Below, in pieces: positions 12,005 through 23,268 of a stretch of DNA of 64,000 bases. The stretch lies in contig CM060953.1 in assembly GCA_030765055.1 (NCBI GenBank), positions 76,125,832 to 76,189,831 of the forward strand, given 5' to 3'. Both the position numbers and the translations under genes were made by a program. Source of the DNA: Mantis religiosa. Taxonomy: Eukaryota > Arthropoda > Insecta > Mantodea > Mantidae. Positions within the stretch are counted from its first letter, which is position 1. Each line of letters begins with the position of its first letter. Below the pieces are notes generated by a model. The model had not been told where the DNA came from. It did not search any database and saw nothing but the letters and a program-made list of their open reading frames with translations.

Positions 12005-12210
12005 GCGCGCACGTGTGTTCATATGTGTGAACAGCATAATCAAAAACGAAAAAGCGCGTAAATACCAAACTTGGTATTTCAGTTCAGCTCCCTCTAGGGA
12101 TGTAACACGGTGATTTCCAGGAAAATCCCCTCACTCCGGACTACTGTTTTGGAAATCTTTTTCAACGATTTTATTTTCTCTAAAATGGCTCCAAATATGT
12201 TTTTAAAGTA
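12005..12210 (+). repeat. Dispersed AT-rich repeat motif
   Basis: Shares the order 'tgtgaacagcata', 'caaaaacga', 'taccaaacttgg', 'tatttcagttcagc' with 51255-51465, and partly with 240-440 and 60790-60850 in reverse and 30720-30900. The matches are short and interrupted, as in an old repeat family. No coding capacity is seen. Confidence 0.45.
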
Positions 12211-12215
12211 CAATA

Positions 12216-13510
12216 TGAGGGTCGTTTGATAAGTATGGTAAATTTCCATGAAGGGATGGAAATATTTTGTTGCAACTTTATGGGTCTTAAGCTTGATTAT
12301 TCAAAAGATTGTACAGAAATGTTGAATGTGTTGCAATATACAGTTCATTGTTGACAGCCATCTGAACTGGTCAGTGTGACAGCTGCGATCGAAAATGGGG
12401 GGCGGGTGGGGGCAGAGTTTCGCGCTGTTATTAAACATTTTCATTTGAAGGGCTGGACTGCCGCACAAGTCAAAACTGAATTGGATGAAGCTCACCCGGA
12501 CTCTGCAGAAACATTAAGTCCATTTACTTTTGGATCAATGAATTTAAGCGTGGTCGTAGAAGCACCGAAGGTAAATTGTGCTTTGGTCGCCCTTTAGAGG
12601 TCATCACACAGGATATCATTGAAAAACTCCACGATCTGGTCATGCAAGACCACCGAATCAAAATTCGTGAGATTGCTGAGGCTGTAGGCATCTCCACAGA
12701 GCGAGTGCACGATATCCTGCATGAAACATTGGCAATGAAAAAGCTTTGTGCAAGATTGATGCCGCGATTGCTCACAGTCGACCAAAGGCGCATCTACAAG
12801 AACATTTCTACCGAGTGTCTGGCGGTGTTTAATCGCAATCCACAAAAAATTTTCCGCCGATTTGTAATCGTGGATGAAACTTGGGTCCATTATTACACAT
12901 CAGAGTAAAAAACAACAGTCAAAACAATGGGCAAAGACTGGTGAAAGTGCACCAATGAAAGCAAGGACCATTTTATCAGCTGGTAAGTGATGGCCACTGT
13001 TTTTTTTTTGGGGGGGGGGAGGGGATTCTCAAGGAATAATCCTCATAGACTATTTGAGAAAGGCTGAACCATAATTGGAGCCTATTATGCTTCATTGTTG
13101 GATCTCTGCAACATGAGTTGACTGAAAAGATACTGAGATTGAAACGCAAAAAAGTGCTCTTTCAGAAGGATAATGTATCATCGCACACATCAGAAATTGC
13201 AATGGCGAAAGTGCGTGAGTTGGGATTTGAATTGGTTCCTCATCTATCTTATTCACCAGAATTAGCACCAAGTGACTTCTTCCTGTTCCCAAACTTAAAA
13301 ATTTGGCTTGGTGGTTAGAAATGTTAATCAAATGAAGAAGTGATAGTCACCGTCAACGTGTATTTTGCAGATCTTGACGGGACCTATTTTCCAACGGGAT
13401 GAAAAAGCTGGAACATCGCTGGACCAAATGTATAACCATCAATGGAGACCATGTCTAGAATTATGGTAAAATGTTCTCGAAAAAAAAATATTCCTGGTTT
13501 TTTATCAGCA
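12216..13510 (+). mobile_element. Mariner-like element MLE2
   Basis: Starts after a TA at 12214-12215 with a mariner-type TIR, TGAGGGTCGTTTGATAAGTA. A transposase on the plus strand ends about 13318. The expected right TIR is not clean: around 13490-13515 the sequence reads 'ttcctggttttttatcagc' and then diverges, so the 3' end is damaged and the boundary approximate. It is a different lineage from MLE1, judged by TIR and transposase sequence. Confidence 0.8.
12376..13318 (+). pseudogene. Mariner transposase, frames broken but DD34D residues kept
   Basis: Segments are an N-terminal HTH 'FRAVIKHFHLKGWTAAQVK' (12376-12597), a second HTH 'REIAEAVGISTERVHDIL' followed by 'MPRLLTVDQRR', and 'FVIVDETWVHYYTSE' ending at a stop (12576-12908). 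A frameshifted middle region follows, then 'VLFQKDNVSSHTSE' and 'LSYSPELAPSDFFLFPNLK' (13118-13318). All three catalytic Asp (DETW, KDNV, PSDF) are present, and exactly 34 residues separate the second and third, the DD34D signature. Inactivation comes from a stop directly after TSE and at least two frameshifts. Confidence 0.88.
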
Positions 13511-13519
13511 CTAGAATCA

Positions 13520-14761
13520 AAGTCTAGCTGGAGCTTATAAGGTAAACTGAGCGAGTGCATAGCCTTATCCTGATCTTTAAGTAATCATAGCAAAACCCAA
13601 TGTTAGCGGGACATGATCTATATAGTAACAATACAATTTTATTCAAATATATAATGAAATAAAACGATAATATCCATACAGTTAGATGTAAAATACAAAA
13701 ACACTCACTTGATAAGAGCAACTGCAGTTCTGTTGTTGCATTTACATGTTCAGTCAAATGCAAGGCTTCTTCTGTTGTTATCGATATCTACATATTAAAC
13801 ATTCCTTTGGATTAATGATACTTGGAATATATTTAAGGTGCTCTTTAAATGCCAGGTCTGCAGAGGTAATGAATGAAATAGGTGAAATAAATGATCAAAT
13901 GAGACCGGAAATGACAGAGGTAATAACTCACCCAAAACAAAGTTTTAATTTGAACACTTCCGTTATGAAAGATATGGCATCACCACACTTGGAGTGATGC
14001 ATTTCGTAGATAAGGAATCTATGCTATCTCAGTTTTCAGCCTGTGTAACATCCAGTGGAGTTGACATTTTTGCCCGTGCAGGCTCGAACCTGTCAGGAAA
14101 AACAGTATGAAAATACTTCTAAATCAAAGAGTCAAAGGCAAGCTGAATTATTAGAAGCGTTTAAAAACTTCATAAGTGATAACCCTGACAGCCTCCGAAG
14201 TGAACAAGAATATTGATTGTTTCATTTACTTAAAATTGTGGGTGCAGAAGGGAAGAAAAAGAGGAAGTTCCGGCTGCAAATCCGGCAAGGTCTCGCAAAT
14301 CTGAGGGAAACTTTGAAGGTGATTATCTGATTAACAAAACATAGCGGAATGTAGCTACATGCCTGTGGAATACCACTACTGTCCCGTACTTCATTCGGAC
14401 GTCTCCGTGTGGTATCACGCTGTACCTTCCTTTACTACCCCCTTCCGTCTTACCTTTCTAGACTGTCAACAGCAAGCACAACACTTTAATAGTTACCAGC
14501 GGAAGCTTGAAACTCCGATAGCTTTTGTAATTACATTACGTCACAGCGGCGATAGTTTTGTGAGTTATCTAATTTGGATTGTGTGCATCTTCCCTACATT
14601 ACAATCAGCGGTAAATCATACAACCACCACTGTACATCAGATGCTTTAGGCAAATGCTTTTAACGGCATACAAGTTATAGAACATTATTATTTAAATTTG
14701 AGGAATATCCTACAACGTATTGCATACAAAAACATGAATAGAGATCCTTTTGGACCCCTTA
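13520..14761. other. Intergenic DNA, no gene seen
   Basis: Short open frames at 13746-13997 and 14359-14649 have no recognisable domain. No repeat seen elsewhere in the window was found here. Confidence 0.4.
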
Positions 14762-14770
14762 ACAACGATG

Positions 14771-15244
14771 GACATTAATTGTTCTTTCACACTGGCCGTG
14801 TGTAGGCTAAAGTATGGAAAAATAAGAATCAGACTGAAAAATTCAATGTCATAGCCGGGATTTGAACCACGGATCTTCTGGTTGCCGTGCAGCCGCTCTA
14901 AACCATTGAGCTACTATGGCCAACATGCCAACATGACATTAAATTCTCCAACTGACTCGTGTTTATCCCGGTAATTGACCTAATAGTGGTTAACTATAAA
15001 GCCCGGGCCTTAAAGTACTTACATGTTGTAAGTCGCCATTAAGGCAGTTGTCTCATGTGTTTATGAGAACTCTTAGTGATTTACCGGAAAAACACGAGTC
15101 AGTTGGAGAATTTAATGTCATGTTGGCATGTTGGCCATAGTAGCTCGATAGTTTAGAGCGGCTGGACGGCAACCAGAAGATCCGTGGTTCAAATCTCGGC
15201 TATGGCATTGAATTTTTCAGTCTTACTCTATCTTTCCATACAAT
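14771..15244 (+). mobile_element. Foldback tRNA-like retroposon (copy P3)
   Basis: Starts at the extended end ('ttaattgttctttcacac', 'ccgtgtgtaggctaa'), then a minus-strand tRNA-like arm, a central spacer of about 100 bp, and a plus-strand arm ending 'tctttccatacaat'. In the right arm the tRNA-like unit has a perfect 7-bp acceptor pairing, GCCATAG with CTATGGC, a D-stem GCTC with GAGC, and the B box 'ggttcaaatc'. A 9-bp duplication, acaacgatg, flanks the element at 14762-14770 and 15245-15253. Both arms are nearly complete, so the transcript could form a long hairpin. Confidence 0.8.
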
Positions 15245-15253
15245 ACAACGATG

Positions 15254-16680
15254 TTTAAACAACACACAGTGAAACTTAAGGGGAAAATATTTGTAGCACA
15301 GATGCTGGAAGATTTGTCAAATGAAGATGCGAAATTCAATATTAATAATTAAAATGATATTCATATTTCAAACGTTTATACAAGATGTTTGAAACCACAT
15401 TCAAATATTCGGGCAGATTGGGAATATTTGATTAGTAATAATTATTTAAATACTAGGTACAGCATAATCCGGGCTTGTGGGCAGTGATTTGCTGGGCTCC
15501 TTCCCAGATGTTTCGTCTGCGACTGCGGCAGACATTTTCAAGGCCAGTAAGCAAGGTTGAAGTACTCTGGTGGAGGTTTCTACAGCGTGCAGTCAGAGAA
15601 AGTGTTAGCATCTTAATGACATGCGTGAACGGTTTCATCTCCTCCATGAGGTTGATTAACAAATTATTTGATGTTTACTAGTTGGAAATAACTAATTAAA
15701 GATAATCGTGTAATTATAATTTGGAGCAGGAACCAACAATTTATTCTAAATATTGATGAACGATAATGAAATATAAAATATATGAATAAGTCTTTATAAG
15801 AATTGGCATGGAAATTAATATATAATATTAATACGTATTTGTATAGTGTTGTGAGATAAGTTACAATGAAATACGGGCTTAAGTATGTACACTTAACATA
15901 AACTTGACACGTTAATCCTTTTGATACTTTGGCTTGTTGTTAAGCCTTCCATGTCCTAGAAAACTACATGAACTATTCGTAGTATTCTATTCCTCGAGTT
16001 TTATTACCACAGCAGTAATGCAAAACAGAACGTACATTCCTGCATGCAAGAGCCGCTCTGGTAATGCCATCCCTGCTATGCCACTAACATACTTTTAGAG
16101 CGAATGAGGCAAAGTACACGTTCGTAGTGCCATTAAATTTCGTAGTTACTGAGCTTTCAAGACGCAGACATAACTTCATAAATGCCCGCAAATGGAGAGA
16201 AACTTCCAAAGAATACTGAATGGTCTATCCTCAACTTTAATCAATGTAATACCGAACTGCACTGTTTTTAAAATACCAACGTTGTAAAACGTGTCTTCTG
16301 TATTCTAAGCTAATCTGAGTAATTTAAATATATTCAATACATTCAAAACAAATATAATATAGTATATCTCGAATATTTTTGGAAATCGCTTGTAAAGTTC
16401 TCTTCATTTAGAAGGAATTTGGCATAGGTGACAAACGTTAACAGATAGAAATCGTACGATATAAAACATGTATGTAGATATCTTAAAGACACACACTTTG
16501 TAACAAATTTTTTAAGGCATTAGCCACATCCCTGTAAGATATAATTCACCTTACCAATCCAATCCTGTGAGGGAATACATATAGATTTTAATTCACCAAA
16601 AATTTAAGTGACATTTGAAATATCAGCAAGTACGCTGAAATATTTTTGTCAACACCTGTTGATGATGATGATTTATAAAT
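15254..16680. other. AT-rich intergenic DNA
   Basis: A segment at 15453-15662 has open frames on both strands that reminded me vaguely of a retroelement fragment, but I could not place it in a family. The rest is AT-rich and featureless. Confidence 0.35.
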
Positions 16681-16714
16681 AAGGGCGTTCAACTCCATGG
16701 TGACCAACGCCCTT
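16681..16714. repeat. Short perfect hairpin
   Basis: AAGGGCGTT (16681-16689) and AACGCCCTT (16706-16714) form a perfect 9-bp stem around a 16-nt loop. It follows a (GAT)n-like tract and precedes the minisatellite. No function can be assigned. Confidence 0.6.
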
Positions 16715-16744
16715 TCAAAAACTGTATTTTATTTTTCTATAACT

Positions 16745-17170
16745 TTACTTTGACTTTACCTTAACTGCTTTGCTTTTGCACTGGCTTTGCTCTGGCTTTG
16801 CTCTGGCTCCGCTTTAGCTCTGCTTTGGCGTTGCTTTGGCCTTGCTTTAACTTTGCTTTGGCTTTGCTCTTGCTTTGCTCTGGCTCCGCTCTGGTTTCTC
16901 TCCGGCTTCGATCCTATCTCACTCTAACTTCACTCTAACTTGGCTCCGGCCCCTGTTCCGGTCTCGCTCTGGTCTCACTGTAACTTCATTCTTTAACTTA
17001 ACTCTGGCTTGGCTCTGGCTAGTTTCCGGTCACCGCTCCGGTCCCGCTCTTGCTTGGCACTGGCTTCGCTCTAGCTTCACTCTAACCTCACTCTAACTTC
17101 ATTCTACGTTCACTCTAACTTGGCTCTGGCTAGGCTCCGGCACACCTTCGGTCCCGCTCTGGCCTCACTC
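16745..17170. repeat. Degenerate minisatellite, CTCTGGCTTTG-type
   Basis: About 425 bp of imperfect repeats built on 6- and 12-bp motifs such as 'gctctggctttg', 'ctccgctctggt' and 'cactctaacttgg'. The unit type drifts along the array, from gctttg-rich on the left to cactctaactt-rich on the right. Short plus-strand open frames through it are by-products of the repeat. Confidence 0.75.
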
Positions 17171-17226
17171 TGAACGACTGTTTTGTTACTGTTGCAAATG
17201 ACATGTATTTAACTGCATTTATCTTT

Positions 17227-17509
17227 TCTTCTTCCTCTTTTTTTTTTTTTTTTTTTTTTTGTTTGTTTCTGGTAATTTATGTCCTTTAACTTTTTAAGTC
17301 ATATCGGATGATGAATGGCATGGGTGAAATGATGCTCAAATGGGCTCAGGGTCCATGGAGCTTAGAGTTACCCGAATTTCATCTTTTAGGATAAGGGAAA
17401 ACCCCGGAAAAACCTTATCCAGGTAAGTCACCCTGACTGAGATTCGAACTCAGGACCTCTTGAACCTGAGACGCAGACATGCTACCATCTACGCTACCGA
17501 GGCGGGCAG
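17227..17509 (-). mobile_element. SINE-B (copy 2)
   Basis: Minus-strand copy of the element at 7365: the tRNA-like head is at the right end ('gattcgaactcagga', 'gctaccatctacgct') and an A-rich tail (T run about 17238-17262) at the left. A 10-bp duplication, atttatcttt, lies at 17217-17226 and 17510-17519. Confidence 0.85.
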
Positions 17510-17519
17510 ATTTATCTTT

Positions 17520-18609
17520 ACTTAAATGTTTACACCTCCATTTAGGAAGACAAACGTCTGAGTTTGAGTTGCATAACTTTGACCGAATATTTTTATGAGT
17601 ACCTGTAGGTATACAAAGAACAGTTACCGCCGTCGTCGTCGAGCAGTTGGCGGAGTGAGGGACAGCCCGTAGGTGTATTACTCGTGTACCTGTTCTAGAA
17701 AGGACTAAACCACATCAGAGAAATAAGGGGTATGCAGAATGACGAGTGAGATTTAGGTGGGCAGAAAGAAAGGAGGTAGCTATAGCTTCTCTACGGCCGA
17801 GGTTCCAGGTGCAACGACCCATTGTGCACCATTGATGGTAATTAAAATTTAGAAAAACATAATTTTGAATTTTCCAGGCTAGTTTTTTGGTGGGGTAAGG
17901 GTTAACGATAATGCCCGCAAGCCATGCGGAGGAGCCAGTACTGCCTCATGCGGCAAACTCTGGTACGATAATCCCCAAGAGACCTAACTAGGGCGCTCTG
18001 ACGGAATGAAGAAAAGTTCTGGTTTCTACATATTATGTAAGTGCACAAGATCACGTGAACAGCCTTTAATTTTCACATCTTGAAAATTTGTTTTTTCCTT
18101 CGAATGTTATTACAGGTCAGTAAATCTCGTAATTTAAAATATACGGCTTTTACATCTATTGCACTCCTACTCGATAAAACATGGCAACAGGATTCCTGGC
18201 ACATATTGAGCTGTTTCTGCGTATGCACGATTAGGACGAAGAAATTACCTTACAAGGCCAAATTATACACGGGTTGCGCACACTTGAACCGCACTAACAT
18301 ACCGCTTTCTTCGCACTTACAATGTTACATCACTGTCACTAAATGGAAGCAAACTCCATCAGAAGTTAAGAGTCCCTTAATAAATCTAGGAAACGTGCAC
18401 AAAGTAGATACTTCACCGGTTTCCATAAACACAACTATAATTTAATTTACACTTTGTGCTTGCACTAACACTATGCACTTTCTGTACTTGATTGTGTACA
18501 CAATAAGCCATCCACAAAAATAAAAAAAAAATAAAAAAAACTTGCCTTTGTCCGGTAAGTAATGCATTATTTATTATTACTATTATTATTAATATTATGA
18601 TAATATAAT
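17520..18609. other. Intergenic DNA
   Basis: Contains a 121-codon plus-strand open frame (18080-18445) with no recognisable domain, probably chance. A GC-richer patch at 17880-18000 may be an old repeat but has no second copy here. Confidence 0.4.
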
Positions 18610-18616
18610 TACTACT

Positions 18617-19105
18617 GGAAATTAAATTGTTCTTTCACACCAGCCATGTGTAAGCCAAATTTTGGACAGATTGAGTCACACTGAAAAATTCAATGCCATG
18701 GCCGGGATTTGAACACGGACCTCCCGGTCTCCGCCCAGTTGCTCTAACCATTGAGCTACCATGTATGACATTAATTCTCCAACTGACTCACATTAACCGG
18801 TAAACCACCAGGAAATTCTCATAGACACATGAAACAAGTACCTACGTAATGACGACTTGCAACACCTATTTTAAGGCCCAGGCTTTATAGTCCAACCATA
18901 TTAGGTCTATTAATGGAAATTAAATTATTCTTTCACACCAGCCGTGTGTGGGCCCAATTCTGGACAGATTGAGTCAGACTGAAAAATGCAATGCCATAGC
19001 CGACATTTAATACTGATTTTCCAGGCTCCGTCCGGTTGCTCTAACTATTGAGTGTTCAAATCCCGGCTATGGCATTGAATTTTTCAGTCTGGCTCAATCT
19101 GTCCA
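18617..19105 (+). mobile_element. Foldback tRNA-like retroposon, head-to-tail plus inverted (copy P4)
   Basis: Begins with the extended end ('ggaaattaaattgttc', 'ttcacaccagcc'), runs through a complete minus-strand unit, then restarts at about 18917 with a second extended end. This second minus-strand unit folds back near 19053 directly onto a plus-strand B box half ('gttcaaatcccggctatgg'). Thus one direct and one inverted joint occur in one locus. Flanking sequence is (TTA)-rich, so a target duplication cannot be defined. Confidence 0.7.
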
Positions 19106-19535
19106 CAATTATTATTGTTACTGCTGCTGCTCCAAGGAGCGACCTCAGTTGTATTATAATCAATACTAGCATGCAGTATATACTACTTCACATTTACAGG
19201 CCTATAGGACTGAACTTTTGTGAACATCCAAAATGTATACTCAAGAGCCGCTATTGCTCTGGAGCCTGTATGTAATAATGCTCTATATGCAAACAGATTT
19301 CATGTGAGAAATGGGCAAGTTTATCGCGGCATTTCTTTAACGTGTGCTGGGTATAAATGAACTGGGATGCATCATCACGATTTTAGTGACCATACAGTTT
19401 TTCAACTCCTTGAATTATATATATGATCACATTTTTTATAAAAATAAAGCGCGTATTTGTGTATGCGCAAGTATGCGTACCTGCATAACTAAAAATGAAA
19501 AGTGAGTGAGAAAAGCTTAGTATTTACATTCCCCA

Positions 19536-19855
19536 AACTCATGGCCTAACAGCCTGCAAGCGAGCCAGAGCCTGCCAACCCGACTGCCGGTCTCGCGCCG
19601 ACATGCGCAAGGCAGAGATGGGCGATCATCCAACCGATACAGGGAGGAGATCTGGTAGCATCTCGGCACTCCCAGCCAGAAAGTTGACTTTCTAGACAAG
19701 CTACCTATCGTAGTTCCTTAATTTCCTCACGATGCTGAGTGAGCACCGGTCCTAACCCGGAACTTACAATCCGCAGGGGTGAGATCGATCCCGGGCGTAT
19801 TCCACGGCAGGGAACCAAAGCACAACGCTCTAGCCCACTATGCCACAGTGTACAA
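19536..19855 (-). mobile_element. SINE-C, probably tRNA-derived
   Basis: On the minus strand the right end reads 'gtggcatagtgggctagagc' (A-box-like) and then 'gggatcgatctc' (B-box-like). A body shared with 5942-6200 follows. No flanking duplication was found. Two copies in the window support it as a repeat. Confidence 0.6.
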
Positions 19856-19974
19856 CAGTACATACATCAGTGTCTTCAAAGCAAACCTAACTGCTATTCA
19901 CATGGATAATTTTTTTTTTTTCGATAGCAATGATTAATACAACTTACAATAGATTACGAAACTCCCATTCCAAA

Positions 19975-20446
19975 TTAAAGGTAGAATCAGAATGAAAAAC
20001 TCAATGGCGTAGCCGGGGTATGAACCATGGATCTTCTATTTATACACGCGGCTGCTCTTTTTCTTCTTTTTTTATTTGTACGTCCTCCATATCGGACGAT
20101 GAATGAAATGGGTGAAATGGTGCTCACATGAACCCGGGGTCTATGGAGCTTAGAGTTACCTGACATGCGTCTTTCAGAATAAGGGAAAGACCCGGAAAAA
20201 CCTTATCCAGGTAAATCACCCCGACCGAGATTTGAATTCGGGACTTTTTGAATGTGAGGCAGACACGCTACCATCTACGCTACCGAATCGGGCGCGGCTG
20301 CTCTTACCAGCTACCATGACAACATAGCGGTTCAACATTAATACCCTAACCAATAACGTACCGTAATAGTAACTTACATTATCGTAAGTACGTTAGGTCA
20401 ATCAATGATAGTTAAATACCTATATTCTTTCACACAAGATCTGTGT
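19975..20446 (+). mobile_element. Foldback-family unit interrupted by SINE-B (copy P9)
   Basis: 'ggtagaatcagaatgaaa', 'tagccggggtatgaacc' and, beyond the inserted SINE, 'ccagctaccatgacaac' form one minus-strand tRNA-like unit. It continues to 'ttctttcacac' near 20425-20434, part of the next extended end. SINE-B (20060-20292) splits the unit. SINE-F (20447-20665) then enters the extended end. The second arm is not seen, so this copy is truncated. Confidence 0.6.
20060..20292 (-). mobile_element. SINE-B (copy 3), nested
   Basis: Minus-strand SINE-B with the tRNA-like head at the right ('gctaccatctacgctaccg'). A perfect 13-bp duplication, cgcggctgctctt, lies at 20047-20059 and 20293-20305. The flanks are a foldback-family unit, so SINE-B inserted after it. 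Confidence 0.88.
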
Positions 20447-20665
20447 AGGCTGGCCCCGTAGCTCAGTCGGTAGAGAACCTGCCTGCCGTGCTAGGGGTCC
20501 CGGGTTCGATTCCCAGCGGTGGGGGTGGGGATTTTTCTCCGACCAAGATAATTTCCCATCTTCCCCATCTTAAAAACCAAAAGATAACGAGTTAACACCT
20601 TCAGTATGTTCCAAAGGAGAACGGCTGCCGATATCACCATAGCAGTTAAAGACGGGGGGGAAAAA
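20447..20665 (+). mobile_element. SINE-F, tRNA-derived
   Basis: The head is strongly tRNA-like: 'gtagctcagtcggtagaga' (A box) and 'gggttcgattccc' (B box) at normal spacing. A body of about 145 bp follows. An 8-bp duplication, atctgtgt, lies at 20439-20446 and 20666-20673. The anticodon loop is damaged, and the acceptor ends pair poorly, so this is not a working tRNA gene. Confidence 0.75.
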
Positions 20666-20673
20666 ATCTGTGT

Positions 20674-21773
20674 CGCGAAATGCCCAAAAGCCAGAAAATC
20701 CATATAAACAAGAATTTACTTTATTGGTACCGTAAGTCCCGTGAGCATTTCGAAAACATATATGAATGGAGTGGATGTATTAAAAAAGTACGCAACTGTT
20801 GCAGATACGAACGTATTCCATGAACAGCTTTCTGAAAGAAACCTTATGTAGTCATTTCTCCAGTGCAAGATACATACACTGCTCTACATCACTGCGATTG
20901 GTTGCTTCTTGATCATTAATATGAGTTTCCCAGAAGTTTCCGATTACTTTATTCTAATGAACGTCCGTCATTAATCAACAGTTTGCCTTCACTAACAACA
21001 AAACATTTATACTTCCCTTTGCAATGTACTGTGAAACAATTAGCCCCAGAAATCAATATAATGAAAAGAGTTTCTTCCGGACAGCCTGATCGATTTGAGT
21101 GCTAATTTTATCGAAACACATCCACCCTGCGGTGAAATTACATCCTAAGCTCAACCGTTAAGGATTTCGCATAATATGACAGACACATCCGTGAAGACGG
21201 ATAGTTATTTTACGTTATTCCCATCGTGTTAGATACATTATTATCAATCAATGATCACCATGATTAATTTAGAATCAGATTTCCCCTAAGATCTTCAGCT
21301 TCTATTTGCTAAACATAACTACATTTTTGGTTCCCTGTAGTATTTGTCTCATTTGATTAACTCGAGTTTCTGGTTATGCGATAGATAAAAAAATATATTA
21401 TCTCTTCTGTTCTATGGCTTCGTATTTTAATAAAATGTTTCGCGTTTCATTGGTTCGTAAACACAGGCAACAAATGGATTCTGTTTAGCATAGCCCCACT
21501 GCCTTTAGTTATTTTCAAAACTTTCCATGTCCACTAATAATGCTCATAATTCTTGTACGTGAAGGCTTTATGCAGCCTAAAGATAAGTTAATTTTTCATA
21601 AGGCGACTGCGTTTCTATCTCGTTCATCGCTGATAAACGGTTTTCAACTTTGGAAAAATTTATGATGATAATATTATTGTTGTTGCAGCTGCAGCTTATT
21701 AATTAGTAAAGTTTGTAATATTATTTTCCATTACATTTTAATATGTTTTCGAACCTAGTTTTTACTACGTGAT

Positions 21774-21778
<5 letters not shown>
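20674..21778. other. Intergenic DNA, no gene seen
   Basis: About 1.1 kb of AT-rich sequence with no recognisable gene, repeat or RNA. Confidence 0.45.
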
Positions 21779-21826
<48 letters not shown>

Positions 21827-21832
21827 CGCGCG
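21779..21832. repeat. (TG)n(CG)n tract
   Basis: About 40 bp of TG repeats run directly into about 14 bp of CG repeats. The whole tract alternates purine and pyrimidine and could adopt Z-DNA. Confidence 0.9.
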
Positions 21833-21884
21833 TACGAATTGTTTAGAATTAGGATTACTACGGACGGGGTTCGGCACCCAAAAC

Positions 21885-22205
21885 CTGTGGTTTTTATTGT
21901 ACCTAAACCCCAAGTTGGACATCCCCGGGAGGAAGGATGAGGCGAGAGAAGACAGAGGGTAGCCGACCCAAGGAGTCACGGCAGCGCCGACACTTCTACT
22001 ATGAAAGATAGCTACCACCAGATGAGAGATGATGTGAAATGATAATGGAGATGAAATGGAGGAACACAAAATTCGAGGGATGTAATTAACCTACCCAGCA
22101 TTCGCCTGGCGACCCAGGAAACCCCCGAAAAAACACATCGGCTACGGGAATCGAACCCGGGCCACCCGAATGCGGGCCACAGAAAAACCGCCTGAGCCAA
22201 TCTGC
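21885..22205 (-). mobile_element. SINE-D, tRNA-derived (copy 1)
   Basis: Minus-strand head at the right end: 'gattggctcaggcgg' (A-box region) and 'gggttcgattcccg' (B box). The body contains 'gagatgatgtgaaat' and 'ggatgtaattaacc', also present at 26975-27415. Flanking duplications are not clear. Confidence 0.7.
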
Positions 22206-23260
22206 TCGGTATTTTATTTTATTTCGTGTTTAATCTGTAGATAGGCGTTGGTACAATGAAAGACAGAAATGCTCATTTTTCTGCAAGGGCGTAGCTTCTT
22301 CATTTCCCATTACACCTGCGACTACCAATCGAAATGAGCGAAACGCAATTTATCAGATATTTATGTGGTTGCTTAGTGCTTATTTTGGATCTATTTTTAT
22401 TTATTTCCAAAAAATATGGAACATCTGGCCGCCTAAACACAGAATTCCACAGTATAATCACACATAAAAAGGGCATAATGTAAAATGCAATAAATAAAAA
22501 ATAAATACGAATATCATAATGCATAAATGAAATTGCAAATGACAATGCTACTAAAAACTAAACAAAGGAACAATGCGAAAACCATAAACAGTATAAAGCT
22601 TAATGAACTGTTTTAAAAACAGTGTCATATTATATAAATGATTGTGGATAATAAATCAAATCCACTAAATGTATGCATTTTCTAAAGGTAACTGAAGTAT
22701 TCATTTTCATTTGCGATCTTACAGAACTTAAGATCTTCAGAATAACAAGTCTACTATTTCTATAAAAAGTTTTGTATCAGTATATTAGATTCGATACATA
22801 GACTAATAACAACATACTGAAAGAATGTATTTATTGATTCCTTGAATGCCATCGTTCTACAAACAACCTGTAACGCTGATTAGTATTTCAAAAACCACAT
22901 ATTGCAGTTCGGACATATCAAACCTACTGTTATTCTATGGAGCCGTACGGCGCGCATTAGTGTGGAGTTCAAAAGGCGCTTTCGCAGGCAAACTCATGTG
23001 TGGCGTACAACAGAAATTAAAGTTTGGGTTTTTATGCTGTGGTTTTCAGCATACCATTCCACTCGAGTACTGGGCATGAAACACCATTTAATTACAAATA
23101 TTCCACGGATTCCATTCTAAGTTCTTGAAGACGTATGTAAGTTGTTTACATTAACTTTATTTTCAGTCTTCCCATATATAAAAGTCATTGTTCGCTACTC
23201 AACTGTAATCTTTGCAAACAATGGAGCTATTTTAAGTTGCATGCTTCCACCAAATGCTAG
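22206..23260. other. Intergenic DNA
   Basis: AT-rich, with short open frames lacking recognisable motifs. No paired ends were seen before the hAT element. Confidence 0.45.
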
Positions 23261-23268
23261 ATTGACAC

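Noticed and set aside
14771..15244. Foldback family interpreted as a TIR DNA transposon (MITE)
   Set aside because: The TSDs vary from 9 to 16 bp and the ends are asymmetric, which fits retroposition better than cut-and-paste insertion; kept as an alternative to be tested.
15453..15662. Retroelement-like peptide containing 'NVCRSRRRNIWEGAQQ'
   Set aside because: It looked familiar, but I could not name a family or find flanking motifs, so no call was made.
16745..17170. CRISPR-like array of short repeats
   Set aside because: Repeats are contiguous and degenerate without unique spacers, and the genome is eukaryotic.
18080..18445. 121-codon plus-strand open frame
   Set aside because: No domain, no flanking gene signals, and composition like the surrounding AT-rich DNA.
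20452..20525. Possible functional tRNA gene with clear A and B boxes
   Set aside because: Anticodon arm is damaged, acceptor pairing is poor, and the 8-bp duplication encloses a 219-bp SINE.
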